Positions 44,591 to 56,500 of a stretch of 64,000 nt of DNA are shown here, one piece after another (positions within the stretch are counted from its first letter, which is position 1; each line of letters starts with the position of its first letter). Source of the stretch: Rhineura floridana (taxonomy: Eukaryota > Chordata > Lepidosauria > Squamata > Rhineuridae); contig NC_084499.1 of NCBI RefSeq assembly GCF_030035675.1, positions 20,625,953 through 20,689,952 of the forward strand, written 5' to 3'. The notes under the pieces were generated by a model. The model did no database searches, was not told where the DNA came from, and worked only from the letters and a program-made list of their open reading frames with translations. Both the position numbers and the translations under genes were made by a program.

Positions 44591-47500
44591 CTAGGAAGAA
44601 ACAAAACCAGGGGAAGATTTGATTGGAAAGTAACATTCAGCAGCTTTGAGAACAACACGAGGACAGGCCTTCTCAGGGGTGGCCCCCCATTTGCAGAATG
44701 CAGGGAGGCGCGCCGGGCACCGTCATTATCTGCAAAACATTTGTTTCCTACCCAGGCTTTTGGCCCTTAATTTGGAGGGTACCCAGTGTACTTGTGCCTT
44801 CTTCCTTGCCCATTTTTTTTAAGTGGGGTGGGTTGCATTAGACGTGTCTTTTATATATTGTCATGGGTATGTTTTTAGGTTTTGTTGTTGTTGCCGTGCT
44901 GGATATTATATTTGACTTTATGTTTGTATTATTTTGCAAGTCACTTTGGGTTACTCTTTGTAAAAAAAAAACACCACTAATAAATGTTGCTGTTAATAAT
45001 AATGACAATAACAGCAACAATAATAATGCTTTCCTAGGTTAAAAACAAAAAAATAATTCCTCCTCTCTTGCTAGGTCCCTAACCGACAGCGCCCAGGAGT
45101 GACAAAGCCTAATTTTCAGCATCCGCACAATGAAGGGACAAAATCATCCTCTGGCAGAAAGGTAAACACCTTCTCCACATGGAGCCCAGTTTGTGGGATT
45201 CAGAAGCTAGATGGGCATCTGTCAGCGATGCATCTTGCATTGTGTAGGAACACAGGAAGATGCCTTGTACCGAATCAGGCCACTGCATAGGTCTAGCTCA
45301 GCACTGTCAATGCTGGTGGCAGCACACACACCACAAGGCTAAAGGCAGGAGATATTCCCAGCCCTACCTGGAGATGCTGTTGGGTAGTACACCTGGGACC
45401 TTTAGCATGCAAGGCAGGGGCTGTACCACTCAGCTACAGGCATCCCCCAGATCCTATAATGAACTAGATGACACCCCCCCCAGGTACCTTTCAAATATAG
45501 GATCCTTCCCTGGGAGACCTGGGCTCAAATCCCCACCCAGCCACATGAAGCTCACTGGGTGACCTAGTCTCTCTCTCCCTAATCTGCCTCACAGGGTTGT
45601 TGTGAGAATAAAATGGGGATGGGGAGAGAACTGCCACACCACCTTGAACTCCTTGGAGGAAAGCTGGGATGTCCATGCAACAAATGGGGTGTTTTGTCTT
45701 GTTCTGGATTTTTAATGGTATAATGCACAGTAATACCTCAGTTAATAAATTAGATGCATTCCTGGACATTACTTCTTTAACAGAAATTTTGGTACCAGAG
45801 GTAGGAATAACATGGAAAGAATTGGGAAAAGTTCCTACACCTTCTCATAGTTGGTGGGAGTGGCTTCAACAGGACCTTTAAAGGGTGCCTACCCGGCACC
45901 CACCCACTCCCCCTTCCTTCCCCTCCTCTGGAAGCAAAGCAAACTCACAGCCTAGTCAGTTTCACCCTAGCAAAGCAGAGGCAAAGGCTTATCAGTTTGA
46001 TAGCAAAGACATAGACTAGTCAGTTTCACCTTAAAGCAAAGGCATAGCCTTGAATGTTTATCCATAGCAAAGCAAATAAAGCAAAGACACAGGCTAGTCA
46101 GTTTCACCTGAAACCAAAGCTATGAGCTTGTCAGTTTATCCATAGCAAAGCAAAGACACAGTCTCATCAGTTTCACCTGAAAGCAAAGCTATGGGCTTTA
46201 TCCATAGCAAAGCAAAGACACAGGCTGGCCAGTTTCACCTGAAAGCAAAGGCACAGGCCTGTCAGTTTATTGATAGCAAAGCTAGTCAGTTTCACTTTTT
46301 AAAAAGCCTTTCTTAAAAGCTTTCCTCCTGGAGGATTCATTAACTGAGGTATTACTGTATTTATATTTGTGTTTTTAAATGTGTTGTAAGCCGCTTGGAG
46401 ACCTTTGGGTGACAAGCAACTAACAAGTCAATAATAATGATGATGATGATGATGATGATAATAATGGAGGAGGAGGAGTTGCTGTGGGACAAGGGAGGGA
46501 AGTTTAATTCATCAGGCTCCAGATGGAAAAAGGAAACGCCCCCCCCCCCGACTGTGGCTAAGGTGTTCGTCACCTTTCTTCGCAGGCTTCTTGTTGTTAT
46601 TCAGCTGCCCGCTGACGTCCTGCAGTCGCTTCTCGAGCTCCTTCTTCTTTTCCTGAGCGATCTCCTCCTTGGACTTGGCTGCTTGTTTCTTCCCACTGGC
46701 AGCTGTGGGGAAGGAAGGCACAAAGGATGATGCAGGGGCGGGGCAGGAGGGAGAGTCAGCATCACCATTTTTCACAGGGAGGACACAGCAGCCCCTTGCA
46801 AAGACTCTCTGGTGGGATGTCGGCGGACAAGCCAGGGGACTTCTCACGGTCACGTGTTCACCTCCCATCCTCCCCCTCCCCAAAAATATTGTGGCAAGGA
46901 CGATATTTCCAATAAAAATATTTTTGCTTATCTGGGCTGTATGCAATGCTAGTCCTGCTCAAGAGTAGGCCCACTAAGGTTGCAAACCAATACACACTTA
47001 CCTGGGAGTAAGTCCCATTGAACACAATGGAGTAGACATATACTGGATTGCAGCCTAACTTAGGTCCATTAATTTCAGTGGGTCTACTCTGAGTAAAACT
47101 TAGCTAAATACAACCCTTTTTTCCAACCAGTGGAAGAAAAAGGTTGTTTCCCCCCCCCCCAAATAATTCGGAATGTTTTTTCCCCAGAATATGGTGGTCT
47201 TTTTTTTTTTAAGTTTGACCTATAAGATCAGAGTCTGATTTTATTTCGATTCCCTGAATTCTTATTTGCTTTTAATATGCTTTTATATTATTGCTTTAAT
47301 GGTTTTAAGTTTTTGTTTAACTGACATTGCTTCTTAAGATATTTTCAAAACACTGAGCTGTTTATAAATTTCTTTAAATAAATAAGGTTCTGTCCAACTA
47401 AATGCTACTCAGGGGTAAACCTATTGAAATGAATGAGCCTAAATTAGTCACGTTCACCAATTTCAGTGGGTCAAGTTTGAGCACGACAAGCACTGGATAC

Positions 47501-50500
47501 AATTAAGCGTGCTTCAAATTATGATGTTTGTCTCCGTCTCTCTGCTGAGGTTGCCTTGATAATATCTCTTCTGTGTCTGGTGTTTTATGGTTTGCAGACC
47601 AAATAAACGACTGAACTGCAAATGTGCTCCCAAATGTGCATGCAGAAGGTCCCAGACTCGATCCCCAATGGCATCTCCAGGTAGGGCTAGGAGAATCCCC
47701 CTGTCTGAAACCCAAGAGGGCTGCTGCCAGTCAGTGTCAACAATACTGAGCCAGATGGACCAACGATCCAATTCAGCATAAGGCATCTTCCTAGGTTCCT
47801 ATTCAACTAACATTTACTCATAGTAGACCCACAGAAAATAATGGATCTAAGTTAGTCATGGGTATTAATTTCAATGGGTCTACTCTAAGTAAAAACCTAA
47901 ATACAACCTTATGACCTTAACGGGGGGTGATGGAGAGCGAGACTCACCAAATGTTAATATATCTATATCTATATAACCGCTCATTCATTTTTGGCCAAAT
48001 CTCAGGACATTCTCACTTACAAAACGGCTTCCGCTGTTTCTTCTGCAAGCAGGACTTGACGTATCTTTCCAGCTCCCGTAGCGTTGTGGGCTTCAAGGTT
48101 TCAAAATCTATTTCGATCTCGTCGGGGTTGGAGTCTCGCAGCGAAGGCTCCCTCGACTGGATGATATGCACCACCCGGCCTAGCTTCTCCCCAGGCAAGC
48201 GGTTGATGTCCAAACTGAGCTGGCGCTTCTCGTCATAGGTCATGGGGAGGCCCTCTTCCTCCTCGTCCGAATCGTAGGCTGCGGACACTTGCTTTCCCCC
48301 TTTCTTCGGCTGCCTGCAAGGTTGGCTGATTTGTTATGTGTTTTTTTTTCTCATTTTAGATATTTATAACCATCACCACCACCACCACCACTTTAGACAT
48401 TTATAAGACACTTTGCAGTCCGAAGCCATCAAAGCAATCTATAAGATTTTAAAAAGCAGTTAAAATATACGCAATTTTAAAAAATGAGATAAAATTTTAA
48501 AAAACAGTTAAAATATACGCAATTTTAAAAAATGAGATAAAATAATGTTAAAAATAGTTAAAATATGCAAAATTTTAAAAAATGAGATAAAATAATTTTA
48601 AAAAACAGTTAAAATATACAAGATTTTAAAAAAATGAAATAAAATACACAAGCTCTTAAAAAGAATGTTGCATCCAATGCTAGTCCTACTTAGAGTTGAA
48701 CTGACTTGAAAATAATGGGCATTTATTATTACTATTTATTAAATTAATATTCCACCATCCTTCCCAAAGGAGCCAAGGGCAACAAGCTACAAACCATAAA
48801 ACAATGAAGGCATCTCTTTAGGAAAAATAAACAGCTCCAACGCAGGCACAGACTGGGATGAAAGTAGCGGCTAAAAAGGTTTCTTGGAAGGCATAAAAGT
48901 TAGACATGATGAACTTAAATGGGTTGATTTCAATGGATCCGCTCTATGTAGAACCTAGGGGGGTGCAACCCGGTAAAACCATTCCTGCAAACAACGGGTT
49001 GTCGCCCGCTAAGTCCTACTTAGGGTAGGACCCATCGAAGGTAATGTACTCAAGTCTGTCATGTCCATCAGTTCCAATGGGTCTACTCTGAGTAGGACTC
49101 ACATGGGATACAACCCACCAAAAACATTTCTACAAGATGTGTAAGGAATATCCCACTGTGGGGTCACACTTCGGGGAAATCCTTCTGGAGCAATAATGTC
49201 TTCGATAGCCACCTAGATGCCGTGAGGCCGGGTGCTTGTCTCATTCCGTCCAGTGATCGATTCCAAGGGGCAGCTCAAAGGGCTGGCATCCTAACCCCCT
49301 TGCCCGCCTGGGCTGTCGTCCACAGAGCGGAAGGGAAGGCAACGGGCTCTCATGATGCCCTGCAACTACTCTCCATTTTACCCAAAGACATTCTACTGGC
49401 CACGGTGAAGGAGAAAATGGCACCTCCACTACCCCCATTCTATGCACAGAATCTGACTGGACACACAGTTGAATCTTACTTCAGCACTGGCACCAGAGGG
49501 CTGCGGAGGACAGGGAGCAAGTGGAGGCCCCCAGAAGGCTGTCCACAAAGGGGTACGGCCCTTGGACTGAAAAGCTTTCCGCGGCTTAACCAGACTTGCC
49601 ATCTTCCTCCTCCTCAGCACCGCCCTTGTAGAAGTCAACAGGGAAAGGGATGTGGGCAAAACTAGAGTGAGTTGGCTCCGCCTCTCATCGGCTCTGGCTC
49701 CGCCTACCATTTGGGCTTCCCGCCTCATGCCCTACCAGTCCCAATGGGCAGAAAACGTCAGGATGACCTGCTGTTTAGCTGAGTCATAAACTGTAAAAAG
49801 AGGCTCGCAAGGCTGCTTTTTTAAGGCCGGCATGTGCTATTTGTATGATTTCCACCATCAATATCTAATGAAGGTTAGCTATTTAATTTTTGCAAATTGT
49901 ATTGTTTTCATTGACGTATTACTGATGTTCTGTTGATGTATCTTTATATTGGTGCTCTTTTGTAAGCCGCCTTGAGGGCCTTTTGGCCGGAAGGCGGGGT
50001 AGAAATATCAAAATCAACAGCCACGGAAGGAGGGGCGCCAAGCAGGCCTGGCATCCAAGTGTGGCCCCGACGGTGCTGCTGCACACGCCCGATCAGCAGC
50101 CGTCCTTGGCCCGTTACCTGTTTGCGGTGGTGGTGCTGTTGGCCTTCTTCGCCGGCGCCTTCTTCTGCTGGGCCTGCTTGGCCGGCTGGGCAACCTTGGC
50201 TTTCTTCTCCTCCTCGGCTTTTGCTTTCTGCTTCTCCTTCTCCTTCTCTTTCTTCTTCTTCTCCCTTTCCTTCTTCTCCTTCTTCTTCTTCGGCTTGTTC
50301 ACCGGGGCTTGCGAGAGAGCAGCCAGCTGCTCATGGACGGCCTTTAGCTGGAGGGAGGTGGGGGAAGACGGGAGAGTCAAAGCTTACGGCAGCCAAGGAA
50401 GCTTTGGAGCATGCCCCTCGGAGGGAACTATTCGCGCCAGCGCGGAGCCGAAAATCCCTCCCACTCCCAACTGTTCTCCATCAATGAACAAGAAAGGGCA

Positions 50501-53500
50501 TTCAAAAATGATTGGATTTTGGCAAAGTTCTCATGGGCGGGGTGCAGGATTATTTTCTGTTTCCTTTTGTTATGACTAGAATTCATTACCTGCTCTTCAC
50601 CCAGAGATCCCAGGGCGGATTACAACAGTTTTAAAGCACATAATTAAAAAGTTAAAAACCACCTAAACAACATCATGGAAAATAGGGTGGTCCCTAAAAT
50701 ATATACATCTCAGATGTTGATGGCCAGGGTAAAGAGGTGTGTTTTCAGCATTCACTGAAAGTTGGACAGTGAAGTTGCCAGATGCGCCTTGGTGGGTAGG
50801 GAGCTCCGCAACTTAGGGGCCCTCTCCCAGGCCACCCCCCCAACTTCCGAGGGTGGCAGAACTACCAAAAGGGCCTCCTCTGCTGATCTCAACACCCGAG
50901 AGGGTCTGTAGAGAAGGAGGCCGTATTTCAGATATTTGAGATCTAAGTTTAGAGCTTTAAACACTAACTCGAGCACCTTAAACTGGGCCCGGAAACGAAC
51001 TGGCAACCAATGCAGCTGTTTTAAAACAGGGGTTATACAAGTTCTAAAGGGAACCCCCACCAGTAATATGGCTGCTGCATTTTGGGCCAGTTGAAGTTTT
51101 CAAGTCATGTTCAAGGGCTGCCCCACATAGAGTGCATTGCAAAAATCCAGTCTGTTACGCTTACCTTCCTTTCAAGGTGGACGAATTGTGTCCTTTCTTT
51201 CATTCTATTAATCATCTCACCAGCAGTCTGCATTCTGCAGCCTCCCCAGCTTCCAGCACTTAAATCAAACCCTCAAGAGAAGGCATCAAGAGGTCCCTCC
51301 TTCCATGGAGCTTTTTCAGATCAAGAAGTGTGGGTAGCCGGTGAGGCAGCAGAGTGCTGGAATGTCCTCTCTTTCGTCCTACAAATCATCTCACCAGCAA
51401 TCTGCAACCTTCCTAGGTGCCTGTACTTCAATTGAAGCCCCAGGGGAAGACCTCATGAGGTCTCTTCCAGTGGGGCTTGTTTCCATTCAGGAAGCTCAGG
51501 CAGCCTGGAAGGCTGCAAAAGGTTGAACAAATGATTTATAGAAAATAAAACACAGACACAGGAACTGCACCCTCAGCCACCTCGCACCAATAAGCTCAAA
51601 GCCTCTCATTCAATAAAATAGAACACTCTTTTGCATAAAATGAAAACTGTTGAGAGCTTGGGAGGATGAATTTTGGCACAGCATTAGTCCACCATGCATT
51701 GGTCTCTCACCACTCGATGTCTCAACATCAGAAACCATTTCTCAGCCTTATGTGAAGGAACTCTACATACAGAGCCCTATGTGTCCCGGTCGAACACAAA
51801 TTTTGTTTGTTTCTGTGTATGTGTGTGTGTGTGGCCATGATGCACATCAGTGGGAATGTGGCATATGGAGAGTCTAGCCTGAGCAACCACCTCTCCCCCC
51901 CATCACACACTCTTTGAATTGGGTGGAGGGGGTTATGGAAGCTTCCCATGAAATCCTCTTGTCAAATGGTACAAATCACTGGGGAAAAAATATATCGTTG
52001 AGGAATTGAATGTTCAGCCTCTGGTGTTTCACTAGGGATGGCTCCATTCATACTGTTCTGTTGCTGCTGTCACTCACCCAGCGAAGAACATACACGTGCG
52101 GACTAGCTAAGAACCTACAAAGAGCCTGGCTGCTGGATCAGACCAAAAGGCCCTCCTAGTCCTGCATCCTGTCCTCGCAACGGCCAACCAGTTGCACTCT
52201 CCCCATTTGTGACCTCCAGCAACTGGTATCCAGGTCAGCCTGATAGGCAGCTCATTCCAAATCCACCTGGGCTCAGTCCCATTTGATGAACCCTCCATAT
52301 CAAGTTTCAGCGCCTTCCACGGACCACCACCAGACAATTCTCCCACGAAGTGCCATAGGTGAGAACCAGCACCCCCTTGTGGTGGCTCTGCACATGTCCG
52401 CCATGATCTGGACTGGTACTGCATTCATTGCAATGGTTTTATGCCTCTCTCTCACACACACACACCAATGGAGGTGGCATGGATGGCACCTGCATGCAAG
52501 TGGGCCTGAGCAGCAGTAAGCCCAATCATACCTTGTGGGTATATTATTTATTTATTATTTGAGTTATATCCCGCCCTTCCTCCCAGTAAGAGCCCATATT
52601 ACCGAGACATTCACATGGGGAGGCATAACCATGATCCACTTCAGGCTCCAGATTTTGGGGGAGGAATGGGAACCATTTTTTGAATGCTCTTCTCAAACAA
52701 AAGAAAAATCTGTCTAGAAGCAGAAAACACAGGTTCTAGCTTGGCTTACTCCCTGCTTGGACAGCTTACAACTTGCAGGAGTTCTGTGAAATCAAGGATG
52801 GAGCATGCTATTGCAGAAATGTTAAGCTATTATATACCTCAGGAGCCTAAGATAGTTCTTCTTTGATATTTAAGGAACATAATTATGTTTTGTTTTTAAG
52901 ATGTTTTTAGCATATATTTGCCATCCTGGGATTCTTCTGGATGGAAAGGTGGAACAGAAATTTTAATAACAATAACAATCCCAGAAAGCAATTTGGAGGT
53001 AGCAATTGATTTATTAAAAGCAGCCAAAAATAACAGTGGCTAAAAATTGGGGAAAGAGTAATGAATGGATTGGGAAAATATAGTTCTATGGCAACGATTA
53101 AATTAACTTATTTTAAGAGAACCCAAGTTCATCAGCCACATAAATTCATGGGAAAATGGGCTATGTTCCTAATGCTTTGGAATGCCAAATATCAGGATCA
53201 AGTGCAACCACATGATGCTTCAACCGATTGTAACCCTACATATATCGAGTCTACATTTGAAAAAGAACAGAAGATAAATATTAAACAAAATGTGATACGC
53301 TGTGAGTATGTGACATGTCTGATGCTCTTAGTTTTGTTACTTATTATGGGACGTTTTATATTGTCTTGATTCTTGTACGTCAAAAATGAAATAAAAATAT
53401 ATTAAAACAAGATAACGTTATTGTATTGTACATTTAAAAAAAAAAATCAGTGGCAGAGAGCATCTGTGCCCTTCCAGATGTTGCTGGACTCCAATCTCAT

Positions 53501-56500
53501 CAGCCCCAGGCAGCGCTCTGAGATGATGGTAGTGGGAGGCCAACCACATCTACATGATCTCAGGTCCCCAAGCCCTGCTTTAAACAGAGCATACAGAAAT
53601 GCTGTGCCCTCCACCACTACAACCTGCAGCCTGAAGTTGTGCAAAAATCCACTCTACAGCATGTGTAGACCAGGCCTAAAAAGCCCACCCAGAGCAGATT
53701 GCTCAGTTCTCATTGGTTAACCAAGTGGCGAAGTGTCCCCTCCAATTGGCAGAGTCCTGAGGAGAAAGCCACGCCCTGGAAAACCAGCCTTTATTGGGCA
53801 TTTAAGCTGCTGTCCCCAAGAAATCAAGGTAGTGCATGGCTGGCAGCAATGTGGTCACATCAAGGGTCCCGGGGACCCTCCTGGACGAGCGGCTGGCCCC
53901 GTTGCCACAAAAACAGGAGAATCACTTTTGGATGAGCGGAGTTACCAACTCTTCCCCCCCCCCCCAATCTGAGGCTCTTGCACTTTTTTAGCAACCCGGC
54001 ATACAAAGATTGGGCATCTATTTATTTAAAGAATGCATAAAGCCACCCACCATTCGAAATTATCGTGGCAGTGTATGTACAAGAAATAAAAATTAAATAC
54101 ATTAAATCCATCTGCAAAACCACCATGAACAACATCCAACAAACTGCTACCCTGAAAAATAATATTTAAAAAAAAAGTTTTAAAGAGAACTAATAGTCTG
54201 AACCATCCTGATTTCTAAGGGGAGTTTACTTGAAGGATCACCTTGCCCCTTAAACATCCACTTTTATCTGCGGAATGGGCACTTTGACAAGTGCCAGGTA
54301 TTCTTCATTTTGCACTTGCAAGGAATTGATCCTTCAGTGTGGCAAGGGCATATACTTTGGAAGTCCCTGCCCATTGATATTAGGCAGGTATCTTCACTGT
54401 TCTGTTTTTAATCCCTGCTAAAAACTTTGTTTGGGCAAACATGATCAGATCATGGTTAAAGGGCCCTATTGGGTCAAGCTAGTGGCCCATCTCGTCCAGC
54501 CTCCTGTCCTCACAGTGGCCAATCAGATGCCCATTATGAGAAGCAGGACCTGAGTGCAACGGCAACTCTCCCTACTGTGTTTCTCTGCAACTGGCATTCA
54601 GAGATAGACTGCCTCTTGGCATGGAGGTTTCATTTTTAGCTATCATGGCTAAGAAGAGTCCTGTTGGGTCAGGCCAAAGGGGCCCATCTAGTCCAGCCTG
54701 CTGTTCTCAGTGGCCAAAAAGATGCCCCAATGGGAAGCCTGCAAGCAAGACCTGAGTGCAAGAGCACTCTCTCCTCCTAGCTTCCCGCAGCTGGTATGTA
54801 GAAACATACCTTCAACCATGGAGGCAGAGCTTGTAGCCATTGATAGCCTTTGTCTAATCCTCTTTTAAAGCCATCCAAGTTGGTGGCCATCACTGCCTCC
54901 TGTGGGAGCAAATTCCATGGCTTAACTCTGCGCTGCATGAATAGGCGTGGCGTCCACATCCACACTCAACATCCTTTCCACTTCTGTCACGGCTTCCCCC
55001 AGGGAATCCTGGGAGGTGCAGTTTGTGAAAGGTGCTGAGTGTTATTGGGAGACTCCTATTCCCCTGACACGAGCTCCAGTGGCCAGCGTGGTTTAACAGT
55101 CAGCCCCTCTTCCCAGAGAATTCTGGGAATTGCAGCTCTACCCCCACCATCCAGCCCTCTCCCCAAAGAACACCCCTGTTGGATTTCCAATTCCTTGCCT
55201 GCAGGAACCCTTTCAGGCCCTACCCTTAAGTCAACCCACACCATGAGGGCCTCCCATTTTTCATTCTCCCCCCCTCCTTGTTTTCTGAGTGAAGGTGACC
55301 AGTTTTGGGGTTGGGGGAATGACAGATGCCCTGCTCCTTAACAGCTAGCCTGAAGAGTTAGGCCAACTCATCAGACAGAGAGGAAAGCCAGGTATCCTAA
55401 AATTCCCTGTCCTTCACCACTGTTAACAAGGAACAGACCTCTTGACCTCAGTCACCCTCTTATCTCTTTCCCCCTTCGTTCCAAATTTATTTCAAAACAA
55501 AATTTATTTTTAAAACGCCTTACCAGCTGTTCACTGCTCTATTGGGCCAGCAGAAATAGTCCTCTCACATGCAATGCAGCAACACGGCATATGGAGAGGC
55601 AGGCAGGATTTTTGATAACCAAACTAATACTACCGGACTTCACATATCTGCACAACAAGAAGAAACCCAAACGGAAAAATAAAAAATAACACAAAAAATA
55701 AAACAATACATTCCATCCATTCCAGTCTCGGGAGTCATTGACCTTGTAGCACTGCCTCAATGATCGGGAACAGTCCTGTGTGAACAAGAAGACATGCGAG
55801 GATGCAAATGGTGTGTCCACACTGCGAATCCAGTCGGTGGGGGAGGGAGAAGGGGGCAGGGAATCCGGTAATCTGCATTTGCCACACACAAAAATCACGC
55901 TCTGGTCTCCCATGGAATCCTGAGAATCTTTTAGTGTCTCTCTCAAAAACAAAAACCAGCCAAGTTTCTGGCCCTCATGGCGAATAAAAAGCACATGAAA
56001 ATACTGGCCATCTCCATGGCCTGTCCCATTTGCAATGCCCTTCTGTCTTTTGTTTTAATTATTATTACTTTGCATTCGCAAGAACAGTAGAATGCATACC
56101 TTCAAGTACCAGATTAAAAAAAAAATCCTAGCACTGTACAGAAGCTTTACGAGTCAGCCAGAATTGTTCAGATTATTTTCAGTTTTGCAGTTGACTCTTT
56201 GCACTTTGTAGACTTGTTCCTTTCCCACCCCCCTTCTTTTAGGACTCACTTTGAAAAAATAGATATGTTTTATGCCTCCTCTTCTTCTTTTTTTTTTTAC
56301 AACTCTGAACATTAGCCAGTTTGCCCAGTTTATTTCATAAAGATAAAAAGCAGGTAATTGGCCCCCAACTGCATGATACATTTAAAGAAGTATTCTACTG
56401 CTTTAAACCATTGTGTCTTTCCCCCTAAGAATCCTGGAAACTGTAGTTTGTTCAGGGTGCTGAGAGTTGATAGGCAACCCATTCCCCTCACCCGTTCCTA

